From Rhinopithecus roxellana (taxonomy: Eukaryota > Chordata > Mammalia > Primates > Cercopithecidae), in assembly GCF_007565055.1 (NCBI RefSeq), contig NC_044557.1, positions 76,704,595 to 76,768,594 on the forward strand: a stretch of 64,000 bases of DNA. Reading direction: 5' to 3'. The notes under the pieces were generated by a model. That model was given only the letters and a program-made list of their open reading frames with translations. It searched no databases and was not told where the DNA came from. The position numbers were made by a program, and so were the translations under genes. Positions within the stretch are counted from its first letter, which is position 1, and every line of letters begins with the position of its first letter. This document shows positions 24,634 through 38,613 of this stretch, one piece after another.

Positions 24634-24678
<45 letters not shown>

Positions 24679-25630
24679 GTTAGAACTAATAAATGAATCC
24701 ATGAAGTTGCAAGATACAAAATTAACATACAAAGAATCAGCTGCATTTCGAGACCAGCCTGGTCAACATGGTGAAACTACGTCTCTACTGAAAATATAAA
24801 ATGAGCTGGGTGTGGTGTAGAGTGCCTGCAATCCCAGTTACTTGGGAGGCTGAGGCAAAAGAATCGCTTGAACCCAGGAGGTGGAGGTTGCAGTGAGCCA
24901 GGATCATGCCATTCCATTCCAGCCGGGGCAACAAGAGCGAAACTCCTTCTCAAAAAAAAAAAAAAAAAAAAAGCTACAAAATGGCGATGAGAAAAATTAC
25001 AGAAGACACACAAATAAATAGAAATACATCCCATTTTTAGGGATTAGAATATTTAATAATGTTAAAATGTCCATACTACACAAAACAACCTACAGATTCA
25101 ATATGATGCTTATCAAAATCTGTGACATGTTTTTCCACAAATAAAGTACTAAGATGCATGTAGAACCACACAAGATCTTGAACAGCCAAAGAATTCTGGA
25201 GCAAGAAGAACAAAAGTGCTGGGGTCCCACTTCTTGATTATATATTACAAAGATAGAGTTACCAAAACAGTGTAGTACTGGATAAAAACAGATATACAGA
25301 CCAGGAGGTGATGAACCTGGAGGACATTACACAGTAAAAGAAACCAATCACAGGAGGATAAATACTTCATGATTCCACTTCCATGGCAAATCTAAAATAG
25401 TCAAACCCAAAGAAGTGGAGTAGAATGGTGGTTGTCAGGGGATAGGGAAAGGGGGAAATGAAGAGCTGTGGTTCAATGGGTATAAAGTTTCAGTTATGCA
25501 AGATGAGTAAGTTCTAGAGATCTGTTGCATAGTATTGGACCTACAGTTAATACAATATTGCACACTTAAACATTTGTTGAAAAGGTAGATTTCACATTAA
25601 TTATTCTTACTCAATAACAAAAAAACTTGT
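22830..25630 (+). mobile_element. Nested old L1 complex
   Basis: 22830-23780 is a decayed L1 ORF2 piece (reverse-transcriptase region, CACAGCACCAGATGGCTACA near 23046 and a CAGATGAT core near 23736). The same ORF2 continues at 24678-24747 and again at 24973-25300, ending in an L1M-type 3' region by 25630. Between them, 23781-24635 is another L1 3' end (ORF2 terminus, CCACTGCTGGGTATATATCC, then 3'UTR). AGACTCCA occurs at both joins (about 23770 and 24627), so this is probably an insertion with a short duplication. A 42-A run follows at 24636-24677. Stops and shifts throughout. Confidence 0.8.
24748..24972 (+). repeat. 5'-truncated Alu inside the L1 complex
   Basis: Begins mid-left-monomer at CGAGACCAGCCTGG and ends in a 22-A tail. 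Confidence 0.9.
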
Positions 25631-25822
25631 AAACTCTTGTGAAGTCATTAAAACTTTATCCATATAATTTTGTAATTGAATTGAAGTAATACTTCAAAAT
25701 TTTAATAAGACAATGTTTTATTTGAGAAAGTTGCTATAATATATACATACTCACAAAAATATTTTTTAATTAATATAAACTTGTTCTTAACCTTTTTGAA
25801 TGGCACATGATATTATTTTTAC

Positions 25823-25927
25823 CTGTGTATTCAAGATGAAATCCTGCAGCAGAAACACTGATGTCTGATTGAAAATTTAGATATAGATTATTAGACGTAC
25901 TATTCAAAAGATGGGGTATTGTTGTTC
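25823..25927 (-). CDS. CSMD3: CSMD3-like exon: C-terminal part of the second CUB domain
   Basis: A 105-nt exon from the acceptor ATCATTTCAG to the donor CAG|GTAAAA. Two bases complete a Gly, 34 codons follow and one base remains. The sequence TTIPHLLNSTSNNLYLNF and then AGFHLEYT closes the CUB domain; NST is a potential N-glycosylation sequon. This is the last exon of the gene found on the way to coordinate 1; the following Sushi exon was searched for and not seen, so the downstream intron is probably longer than 25.8 kb. The exon ends about 190 bp from an old L1 complex. Confidence 0.95.
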
Positions 25928-28900
25928 CTGAAATGATATATGAGAAAGCAAGTCAATGGCCATTAATAAGTACTATAATAAAATTAAGTAAGTTTACTAA
26001 TCAGTCAATAGATTACCACTAAAAATATGCATTAATCAAGCTGTTTTTTTTTTTAGAAAAAAAGTAGAAATATTTTTTCACAATCCTCTTTCAATATACT
26101 GTTCCTGTTTCCAAGAAGACAGACCACTTGAGATGGCTTTAGATTGCTTCCTAAAAATAGGTAGGAGCAAAAAGAGCTGGTGAAAGTTAAAGCTATACGT
26201 TTGACATGTTCACCGAAAATAAACGTTGAATTTCATGTGGATTTCAGTATTCTGTGCATGAGCTGATAATAAACAATAAATACACATATATGTATAGTTA
26301 ATCTTGTTAGAAACATGAAAGTTTGCAATGATTGCTTTCAAAGAGGTTATTACTGTGTATTCTCTCTGCTTTCCAATGTTTTTTGAAGACTGTGCTATAC
26401 CAGAGGTTTCTGACTTTCAAAATGATAACCAGTTTTAACTGCCTGTATGTTACCAGATTTGTGAACTAATTAAAAAGAAACACAAAATATGAATAAAACA
26501 GTTTGCAAACTAAAAAGGAATAAATAATAAACTTAATTTTGAACTTTGCACGTGATTTTTATGGTATAGTAACAACTTTGTATGAGTCAGATAATATAGT
26601 CATTGATTTGCTTTTCATAATGAATTAAAGTTAGACAGCTAGATAGATAGATTATTCTATACCAGGTCAAGTGTCTTAATGTTTCTTAAACTCTGACAGC
26701 AAAGCTGGTAGTCAGTTTTCAAAAAAATTCCAATTATGAACTACTGTTACTCTTGTCTTTCAGCAAATGCATTATAACGATATTTTTCTGGACTTCTGAA
26801 GGAGATCAAATTTATTTTATTAAGTTATTGAGTTTGAAAATATAAAGTATCTGCTTGAAACAATTATTTCTTGAGTTTGCTATTGAGCAAATAGTTTAAG
26901 ATTTTTGACTCCAACTCTAGCAGTTTCAAATGGCAAGCATGAAAATAAGTAACCGTTAATTCTACATTTTAAGACAAAGTTCAACAAGCATATGAGTTGA
27001 GATCATTAAAAATATTTATTTATAAGCAACTGGTTTCTTTACATTTGCTTTGCACAACTTTGTGGACCTCACCCCTGATGTCTTCTATGAAAGAACACAA
27101 AAGATTTACTACAGAGCACACACTTGCTTTTTTCCTGACCCTAGTGTGATAACGGCAACCACCGAAGACAGGAATAAACAGAAACTTAAAAGATCATTTC
27201 ACCTGCCTTGACTCTCTCAGAGGATCTTACTGATTAAGAGTTCTAGTTCTAGAGTCACACCAGCTGGGTCCCAATCTCATTCTAACATTAATTGTACAAC
27301 CTCAGGCAACTTAATCTCTCTAAGCCTCAATTACCTACAGATTTGTTAGAAAGATCAAATAAGGAAATGCATGGCAAATGCCACACAGAGCTAGCACTTA
27401 GTGATCAACAGGTGTTATTTATCACTTATATTATCGTTACATTATGATTTTTAAAGTATTACAGATGGGTGTGGTGGCTTATGTAATAATCATGGGATCA
27501 CAATCCCAGCTAATCAGGAGGCTGTAAGACAGGAGGATGTCTTGAGACCACAAGTTGGAAATCAGCCTGGGCAACATAGCAAGACCCCAGCTCTAAAAAA
27601 AACAAAATAAAATAAAAATTAATTGAGGTTGTGGCATGTGACTGTAGTCCCAGCAACTCAGGAAGTTGAAGCAGATAGATCACTTGAGCCCAAGAATTCA
27701 AGGCTGCAGTGAGCTGTGATTGCACCACTGCACTCCAGCCTGGGCAATAGAGCCAGACCCTGTCTCTAAAAATGCACACAAAAAAATTAATAATGATACT
27801 AATAAAGTATTACCTAACCTATTAAAAATAAAAGTATACTAAACTTGTGTGGGATTTTTCTAAGACTTCTATCTAAATCTATATTGCTCATGCCTAAATC
27901 AAATCACTCCTGCTCCAGATATTTCTTTCTTTTCCTCATTGGTGATGATAAATAATGGGTTCCGCTACTACATTTAAAAATCTCTTAAAAGCGTAAAGTC
28001 ATTCAAATTTATTTCAGCGTATCTGAATTGAATAAGCTAATCAGTTAGCTATGTTTATATTTCTAGAGTTTAAAAAGTATAATAGTAAAAAATTAACAAA
28101 GTAAAACTTTTTATTTCAACTTCTATATGCAAAAGCTTTTGAAGTATTGCATAAATTACCTTTTAAACCTCAATAAATCTGGCTGGGTTTTGTGGCTCAC
28201 ACCTGTAAACTCAGCAGGTGTGATCACCTGCTCGCCAAGGCAGGTGGGTCACCTGAAGTCAGAAGTTCAAGACCAGCCTGGCCAACATAGTGAAACCCCC
28301 GTCTCTCCCAAAAAATATAAAACTTAGCTCGGTGTGGTGATGCACATCTGTAATCCCAGCTACTCTGGAGGCTGAGACAGGAGAACCGCTCAGACCCAGG
28401 AGTCGAGGGTTGCGGTGAGCTGAGATCTCACCACTGCACTCCAGCCTGGGAGACAGAGCAAGACTACATCTCAAAAAATAACAACCTTAATAAATTTAAC
28501 AGGTTGTAAAAACAAGTCCACATCTTACATAAAAAATAACACTATTATTTTGTTTATTTCTGGTCTTGTTACACATGTATACACTAATTTTATATAATTT
28601 TATTTATTTCATAGAAATAATTCTGTATTCTCTTTATTCTCACCTAACAGTACCTTGTAGCATTCACCTGGTTATTTTCATGACTTCATAGCACACAATT
28701 CAAAGCACAGTCTAATTTTTAATTATTATTGCTCATCCTTTTAAGGAAAAGAGCATGCATACTATTCTTGAACCCCAACTCAGCTGAAAATATTATCAGT
28801 AATATAAAACCATCAATAAATAATTAGACAAATATATAAAGAATTAAGAATATAATAAGGTTTTAAATATCAATATTGATATCATCTTTAAATCTTTTAA

Positions 28901-31900
28901 ACTTCAGTCCTTGTACCTTTGTGTATAGTTTGTAAAAAGCAAATTAAAACCACCAAGTAAGAGTTGTAGGTAGCGCTTTAATTTTGTTTATATTCTTAAT
29001 TATACCTGTATTTTAATTAAGCTCAGCTCTCTTATTTACCTGAATAGCTTCCAAGTCTTGGAGCATTGTTGTCTCCCCCATCATAAAAGTCCAGAGAATC
29101 CCAATTATGTTCTGTAGCAAAGCTAACAACTTGTACCTGTGAAATAATAATTACAGGTAAGAATAGACATTTCTAACCAGATACACATAACTATAGTCCA
29201 ACAATCTCTTGGAAAAGAGAGTTCAAATCCTGGACCACATAACTGTGGCCCTTCATAGAAAGTTTTTAACAGAACTGATTTTTTTCCATTATTGTACTGG
29301 CTTACACAAGCTGATTTTTATACAGAAAGGCCTTTGAAGCACCTACCAATGTTCACTGTGGGTATAACCAGAGTAATGTCTGTCACTATCTCAGAACAGG
29401 CTCTTTTCAAAAGCTTTGAGCTAATCTTATGAATCAGTGCCTGGAATCTCAAATCATTTTCAAAACAATTGGTTAATTTTTATGTATATGTCATTGATTT
29501 GAGTTTCCTAGCTTTCTTGTAGCTATTAGGAAAAACCAGATTTGTGGTACAAGTCTACAGGAGCTTATAAAAAACGTTTTTAAAACCAAGTTTATTTCTG
29601 GATACTTTTAAATTATCCTTTCCTTGCATAAACTTTGCTCAATGTCTTCTCTTCCTTTATTTAAAAATTTTTAACATGCATATTTTTAACAAGTCTCAGT
29701 ATGGATGAGAAAAAATGACATTTTGTAATTAATTCAAATGCATGTTTTAAAATTTATTTTAATGAATAGAGTTATAGCAACTAATTCACAGTTGAAGGTC
29801 CTTAAAGTTGAGAAGGGAAATACTGGGGAGATTTAATTCTCTCCTGTCTATTAAATTTTATTTAAAGAAAGAGGCATGTGTTACTTTATTTCACATCACT
29901 TGGCACAGCTTGAGTTTTTGCAAGAACCCACAGGACCCTCACAACTGTGGATACTATTTTGCTATTCCTTTATTAATTTTTATATAGTTTTTTTTTATTT
30001 TTTTTATAGTTTTAGAGGAAGGAAAGGAATAGCTTTATTAAAAGTTTTTTAAGCTAAAAATCTCTTAAAAACGTAGGCACTGTACTCATTCACTAAATAA
30101 TTACAACAATTTCACTCAATAAAATTTATTATCTGCAAAAGAGCCCATCATTATTCTTCCATACAAGTGAATACTGGTGCCTGTTTCCAGGGGTGAGTGC
30201 CACATGGCAATAGATACCCTGCCTGTATGATTGGCATCAGGCCCAGTGTCAATGTTCTAAGACAGGAAGAAGACTAGAAGTAAAGCTGTGTAATTGTAAT
30301 ATAACTGCTACCTCCTTAAGCAATTATAAATTCCCTCTTCATGTCTAAAATTTTCTTTCCTTCAATTCAGGGGAAGAAAATATTGCATTCAGCTTTTTAA
30401 AAAATGTGAAGATTCATGCAGGAGTTGACATTTCGGCTAAGCTGAAGATATTGAGCTGAAGGAAATTATTGAGTGTCTAACAATGTAAAAGGAATCAAAT
30501 CATGAGCTAGATTTAGTGGACCATGAGTAATCTTATTTAGTCACAGGGGAGGGTATTTACATAAGAAGAAATACACATGCAAAGTTAGAGAAATAATAAA
30601 AAGTTCAAAAGAGTAGAGCTTAGTAGCTAAATACAAGAGAACTTAGAATCAAAGAGCCTAGGTTTGCAACTTCCTGCCTCCTTCTCCTCATTGGCATGCC
30701 ACTAAAGGAAAGTTGTTCATCTTTCTGTACTTCAGATTATTTAAATAGATTATTGTCATAAGGGTATCTAATACATAGATTCATTATAAAAATTCAATTA
30801 GTTAATTCGTATAAGGTGCCCAGCATGTAGTAATGACTCAATAAATCTTAGCTAAGAGGAAGATCAGGGGAGAAACTCAACAAAAATCTAAACACTAGCA
30901 TAACAACTATGCGCTTCAAGACATAGTGATACCTTCAGTTTTCCAATGAAGGTTTCAGAAGTCTCGGAGGAAGAACATGATTAGGACTGTGCTCTAGGTA
31001 CAGCACTGCATTGGGTGAAGAAAGTAAAAGTGAAAAGACAATTTCAATATCTATTTCAGTAATATTTCAATATGTATTGCAGTAAAAAACAATGAGAGAC
31101 TGAAGTGTATTGGAGGCAAGTGTAGTAAAAATGGGAACCCAGATGTTACATGTGTTGCTGTAGAGAAAGTTATTAAATTTTGTGTGATTCGAATAGGGGA
31201 GGAAGTGAAAGGAAAAATTTGAGAAAAAATTATTTTCTTTTCTGAATTATTGAGAGTAGTGGGGTAACAAGAGCAAAAATGTAGACATCGCCAGGAAAAT
31301 CTATTACCTAGGTGGGAGAAAGAAAGTCAGTTTACTTCTGGATACGTATGTCTAGTGTATATAGCTGAATAATGCCTTCTGAGGACACCAGGTTCTGATC
31401 TCTGGAACCTCTAAATATTACCGTATATGGAAAAGGGTCTTTCAGATGAGCTTAATTTAGGAATCTTGAGAGAGGGGAAAAGAGTCAGAGGGAGACTCGA
31501 CACTCAAAGAAGAGAAGACAATGTGACCACAGAGGCAGAAATTGGAGTGATGTGGCCAGAATCCAAGGAATTCCAGCAGCCACTAGAAGCTAGAAAAGAA
31601 TAGGGAAGAGATTCTCTCATTCTTGAGACCCTGAAGTGGTCAGGGACAAGGTAGGAGAGGTTCTGCCAGGATCTCAATTTCAGTGCAGTAAAGCTGATTT
31701 TGGACTTCTGGCCTCCACTGCTATGAGGAAAAAAATAAAATAAAATCTGTTGTTTATAATGATAAAACTCATGGTAATTTGTTACAGCAGCCAGAGAGCT
31801 ATAATATAATTTGCCACTGGGATTTGAGGTACATTGTGAATGTAGTTTGGCATAATAAAAATATAGAGTGTAGAAGAAGAATTTGGCCAGAAGAACTGGC

Positions 31901-34900
31901 AGACAATGCTATGAGATTTGTTAAAGGACTCAAATAAATGATTGAGTACTCGTTATGACAGAAGACACGTGAAAGCCAACTAGAGATTTTTTTTTTTCTT
32001 TTTTTGAGACAAGAGTCTCGCTCTGTCTCCGAGGCTGGAGTGCAGTGGTGCCATCTCCGCTCACAGCAAGCTCCGCCTCCCGGGTTCACGCCATTCTCCT
32101 GCCTCAGCCTCCCGAGTAGCTGGGACTACCGGCGCCCACCACCACGTCCGGCTAATTTTTTTGTATTTTTAGTAGAGACGGGGCTTCACTATGTTAGCCA
32201 GGATGGTCTTGTTCTCCAGACCTCGTGATCGGCCCACCTCGGCCTCCTAAAGTGCTGGGATTACAGGGGTGAGCCACTGCACCCGGCCCTACTAAACATT
32301 GTAAAAGAGGTAATTATTGACTCACTGTTCAGAGTAACTCTGCATTAGATATAGTTGTCCATCATGGCAATGGAATACCTTTATGAGGTAATGAATTTCC
32401 AATCATTAAAATTAGGCATCTATCATTATAACTGTTCAAATTCCATTTTACTTCAGATTACATAAAATCATGATAATCATCCGTAAACTGATACAATAAT
32501 GTAACCAACATATTTTCCCCCATGGTTAATTACATATTTCCCTTTTCCTGATAACTATCACTGTTAATTTTGAATGCAGCCCCATTGAAATTCTCCAACA
32601 GATCCTGCTAATATAAACAAACAAACAAATGAATCTACTCTTTGCCACAAAGAGTGGGAAATTCTCATATAATATTAATTTAACAAATTAATCTGTTTGT
32701 TGAGGTAATTCTCAAAGAATGTTCAATTATTCTATATTATTGTAATTTTTCAGCATTCCAAATGTTTCTTCTTCTCCCCTCTTTTCAACAATGATAATCC
32801 CACTTTATCTCATATATGATTTATTGAATATTCATATAATTCTTTATTCACACACATATTTGGCCCAACAGAGAAAAATATTAAACATTGCTTTAAACCT
32901 AGTGCAGTAGCCAGGTAGCTCTTAGGTAAATTTAATGAATATTCAAATATAAGTCATATATTATATATGTGTGTGTGTGTGTATGTGTTACGAGTTTCTA
33001 TAACTCAGTGATATGTCTAAAACTAGCATCCATATAAGTGGTCAATTAGAAAGAAGTCCTTGATAGCTGTTTTTAGCGTGTTTACAATTAAAACCCAAAA
33101 TTTTTACACACTATATGTTTGCTAAACGCTCTGCTAAACTCAAATTTTGTTTTCTAAAGTACAGTCAAGAAACAAAGTTCTTCCTCAGTGGAAGATTTTA
33201 GTGTTATTCATATGTGTCCAGTTTTGAATAGTGTTTGCCTAGGATAAGTGATATATAACATAGTTTTTCTGCAGACATCTTAGTAGTTCCTTATGCCTGC
33301 TAACTCTAAAATAGTCAAAACTCCACTTGTGCAAGTATTCATTGATTCGTTCTAAAAATATGTACTGAGAATATACTGCCAGGCACTGTGCAGTATATAC
33401 TTCCAAGAACTGTACTAGCTGACAGAATGGACTTGGCACTGTCCTCATGAGCTTACAGATAATTAGTAGTAACATTAAAATGTGATGGGTGTTATGATAA
33501 ATAAATTCCAGGGAACTGTGAGAACATACAGCAGAACTTAACCTTGTCTCAAGTTCATGGAAGGTCTTCCACAGAAAATGTATTTAAGTTGAGACAGAAA
33601 TGTCAAGTAAGAATAAACAAAATAAAAGGAGATCATAGAGAGTGTTGGCAGAAAGAACAACATGCACAAAGGGTCCAAAGGCAAAAGAAAGCTAGGTTTT
33701 TATAAGGAGCTGAAATAGTGCAGATAGAATAGTTACAAAATAAGGACAGAGCACAATGGCATAATCAATAGTGTCGAAGGATTTAAGGAGATTGGAGACA
33801 ACTGAGGTATTATATATAAAAAAATGATAGTATTAGATTTTTACTTTCAGATGGTTACTCTACTAGATGTACAGGAGATAGACTGGAGGAGAATAAGAAC
33901 CCGAGACAAGGATGACGCTACCTGATCTTGGGTAGTAAAAGTGTGGATGGAGGGAAATAGACTTGTTTAAGAGATTTATGAAAGACAGACCTGACAAATT
34001 TCATTGTACGGAGTTAAGAGTCAGAGAAGAATTAACATTTCTGGCTTGTGTAACTTAATGGATGAGGAAGTTGTTCTGAGAAAGAGAACACTGAGAAAGT
34101 TCTATAGTTTTGAGAAGATTCTATGAAGTCAGTTTTAGACAGGTTGAATTTGACAAGCCATCAAGAAGTTTAGCTGAAAATGTCCAGTAGGCAGTTGGAT
34201 ATATGTTCTGCAGCTTAAGTGAGAGGTCTGGGTTAGATATTTAGGTCTGGATGTCATCATTTATTCAGCCCCTCATTCAAAAATATGTTTTCTGATTTTC
34301 CATTATGGTTTAGGTCCGGACACTTCTAGCACATGAAAGTAGCTGAAGCCATGGAATTAGACAAGGTCGCAGAGAGAATAAGGTGAAATGAACAAAGGCC
34401 ACAGAATCTCATAAACACTAATATTTGAACAATAGATTGAGTTGGAAGAGAAGACCAGGTAGGAGATAACAGAAGTAGGAGCTACAGATGTAGAAGAGAA
34501 AACAAAACAAAATCCAAGAAAATATTGGTCTCCTAGGATCTAAGGAGACAAAAATAGTCTATTAGGAATCAGGGGAGGAACAACAAGACAGAGCAAGAAA
34601 GATGAACCACACAATGGATTTAATCACATTTAGATCTTCACTATGAGATTGGCTTTATTAGAGTATTGGGTGCTGAAGCCACATTGCAGCGGATCAAAAA
34701 GAGAAGATGAAAACTAAATAAAAAATGCCAGGATTTTCATAATTGTAAGATAAGATAGAAATAAGTAAGCTAATGTTAATATATAGATGCTCTGGAATAA
34801 CCTTCAGAAGATTACAACTAGATGATGTGGTAAAATTTCTATGAAGGTTCTAAAGATATCATATCATTTCAGATCCTCTACATAAGCTGGAACATGGGCA

Positions 34901-37900
34901 ATCCCAAAATCCTTACTATTCTACTATAATAAGATAGGGTTGATTAGTTATCTTCAAATTTTACAAATTGTCTGTAAACTAGCCAGAATGTAAATATGCA
35001 TCTATAATCTTTGGATGCCCTTAAAACTCTGAAAATGTACATGCTTTAGGTTTTGTCATTGGTTTGCTGGCATATTTTACTCCCAATGCCTGTCAAGTAA
35101 TTTTTAAAACATCTGAACAATTATAAATCCATGAAGCTGATTATTTTTTACTAAAAAATATGCTTCAATATAATTTCATTATAAATGCATTGTGTCTTGG
35201 CTAATTTTTCCACAATTCACATATGTCTCAAGTTTCTAAACAAAAACTCTACAAATCAATTAGAGAAGTAATAAAGTTATATCTGTGAAGGCTAGATAAT
35301 GTAATATTTATGAAGCATAATTGCCTTTCATAGAATATATATACTGATTCTGCAGTAAAATATTACCAATTCATCCAGAAAAAGATATATCTTTATGTAA
35401 AACAGAATAACTGACCAAATAGCAGCCCCCAAAATAGGCATAATTCAACTAACAGGACAGTTACTGTTGATTACCTGTTTTTAAAGAGCATCCTCCTTCC
35501 TTGCTAACAGAGACCTGGTTTAGTTCAATTAAGTGAGAGATGTGTGCATCATAGGAGGCTGCACTTATTGCTTACTCCTGATATGTAACACTGTTTTATT
35601 TGAGCCAAATTATAGTAAATCTTTGGTTGTTGCCCATTGTATAGGTCAGGAATGGATATGATTACAATCTTGGTCAATAAAACAGGAGGGAAAGTCTGCT
35701 GGCAGGTTTCCTGAAAAGTTTTCTTAACCACTGAAATGGTACATAACATAGGGCCATTCTGTTTTAGCTGCTGGCCATTGCTATGTAGGGCTGTTATGCC
35801 TAGAGCTTTTGCAGCCACCTCAAGACCTCAGGAGAAGGTGTCTGAGAACTAAAACCAACAGGCTAAGCATGGCAGAACAGAGCGATGGAAATAACCTGCG
35901 TGAGGAAAGACACAACTGAACCCCTGAAATAATGTTTAAATCTGCTTACCTCAAGATTCCGTGTTATATGGGGGTAATACATATTTTTGTGTTGCTTATG
36001 CCATCTTGAATTGGCTTTCTGTTAATTCTATGTGGAAAACATTAATAACAAATATCTTTCTATTCATTTCAACCATGTCAGTCAAAACCACTTGCTAAAC
36101 TTTTAGAAATAATGTTCATTCTGTCATCTCTGAAAAGATTAACTACAAACATATAATGAAAAGAATAAAAACTTAAATATTCTTACTTGAATGCCAGCTC
36201 CCTCTGGCACTGTGATCTTCCACACACAATTCAGATTGTTGTCATAGGGCTCAGGGTATCCAGGTGACAAAATAGTCCCTTTGCGCTTAGTTAAAAATCC
36301 ACCACAGGGCACTAAAAATAAAGCAGTCCAAGAGAGGGAGTTAATTCTAATGCAAAGGATTAAAAAAGAGTAAAGGTCAGAGATAACATCTTAGACAGAT
36401 ACTAGACTTGCAAATCAAATCATACTGTTTTTCAAAACTCATAAAAGCAATGAAAATTAAGTTTTTGTATACCATGAAAATGTTAAAAAATAATTAGACA
36501 GCATTAATGGATGACCTTTGAATGGCATATCTAAAAATCATACAATTAACTCAATAACAGCATATTATTTGCATTATATTACTAAAACATGCATTGACTA
36601 AATTTGCCTTAAAAATAGTTCATTTCCAGATAAATATTGTCTTGAATTTTTTAAAAAAATTATTTGGTACTTTCTCCTTCCTGCATTCTTTGAGGAGTAA
36701 CAGCATCCACTGAAAAGTAATGAGGATGATGATAACAATTATGATCATAACATTTATATAGAGCCTACTATATGCTAGGCACCCTTCTAAGTACTTTACA
36801 TATTTTAACTCATTTAAGCCTCCCAACAACTAATGAGATATAAATAAGTATTCTCCACATTCAACAGCTGAGGTAATCAAATGGAGTCATTAAGAGATTG
36901 TCTTGCCCAAGATCACATATTAAGAGATGAAGCTGGCCAGGTGCAGTGGCTCACGCCTGTAATCCTACCACTTTGGGAGGCTGAGGTGGGAGGTTCACAA
37001 GCTCAGGAGTTCAAGACCAGCCTGGCCAATAGAGTGTAACCCCATCTCTACTAAAAATACAAAAAATTAGCCAGACGTGGTGGTGGGCGCCTGTAGTCCC
37101 AGCTACTCGGGAGGCTGAAGCAGGAGAATCACTTGAACCCAGGAGCCAGAGGTTGCAGTGAGCTGAGATTGCACCACTGCACTCCAGTCTGGGAGACAAA
37201 GTAAGACTCCATCTCAAAAAAAAAAAAAAAAAAAAAGAAAAAAGATGAAGCTGAGATTTGAATCCTGGCAGTTGGAGCCAGAGTCCATGTCCTTAGGTGG
37301 AACTGAAGATACTTGAAGTGGTCCCAGTTCAGTTATTGCCATTCTAACTACTACAAGAAAGAATATGTATGCAGACTTACTCAGAAGTCAATAAAGACTT
37401 CAATCATTTTTAGAAGGTACTAGGCCAAAAGCAAAATTCTCATGCCATTAATAGAATCACCTTGATTTTGGTCATGACCTAACTCATAACTCTTAAATTC
37501 TGTGTGACTTTGACCTGTTCTTTAAACTCTATGAAACACAGATATCTTACCTGTGGAATGGTAATGCTATTGTTTCTAAAAGGCTTTTGTGAAAAATACA
37601 AAGAAACTAGAATGTACATAAGAAAGTAGAACACTGCTTGAAACACAGTTAGAACTCAATAAATCATATTTCCTTTTGCTACAACTATTATTTTAGGTTC
37701 CAATGGTACTGTGTTCCTGGGGAATTTGTCCTAATATGGTTATAAATGATGAGATATAAGGAACATATCTTTTGTAATAATTTTTTTAAGTGAATTACAG
37801 ATTTGTGCCACTTCCAAAGACAAATGCAAACACCGGGGCAATTACTCAAAAAAAAAAAAAAAAAAAAAGAAAAGAAAGAAAGAAAAAAAAAAAAACTGTT

Positions 37901-38564
37901 GCAAACTTTTTAAAATAGTGTGACAATATATTTTTAAAGAAACTCTCGGCCGGGCGCGGTGGCTCAAGCCTGTAATCCCAGCACTTTGGGAGGCCGAGAC
38001 GGGTGGATCACCAGGTCAGCAGATCAAGACCATCCTGGCCTACACGGTGAAACCCCGTCTCTACTAAAAAATGCAAAAAACTAGCCGGGCAAGATGGCGG
38101 GCCCCTGTAGTCCCAGCTACTCGGGAGGCTGAGGCAGGAGAATGGTGTGCACCCGGGAGGCGGAGTTTGCAGTGAGCTGCGATCCGGTCACTGCACTCCA
38201 ACCTAGGCGACAGAGAGAGACTCCGTCTCAAAAAAAAAAAAAAAAAAAAAAAAAAAGAAAAAAGAAAAAAAGAAACCCACTTAGTTGTGTTTTCTTACAA
38301 ATCTCTGTTAATGGGTTATATACAAATTATGTTTAAATTAGTCAAAATTAATTTAGCCCATTTAAATAGAAAACCAGCAGTTTTACATGATTTGAGAATG
38401 GCATGCAATAGACAGAAGAAGAAATTTAAAATATTCACCCAAAAAATAGAACAAAAAAAAAGTAATTGATGAAGTGTTGATCCTGCCAATTAAAAAAAAA
38501 TACTTTATAGATGCTCTTCCTCTCCATCCCCACCATCCCCACTGCCACAACCTTTCCTCGTATA

Positions 38565-38613
<49 letters not shown>

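Noticed and set aside
1..25822. Search for the next Sushi exon downstream of 25823
   Set aside because: No minus-strand sequence with the expected CPEP, GYxLxG and WNYP pattern was found by reading; a diverged exon could still be missed.
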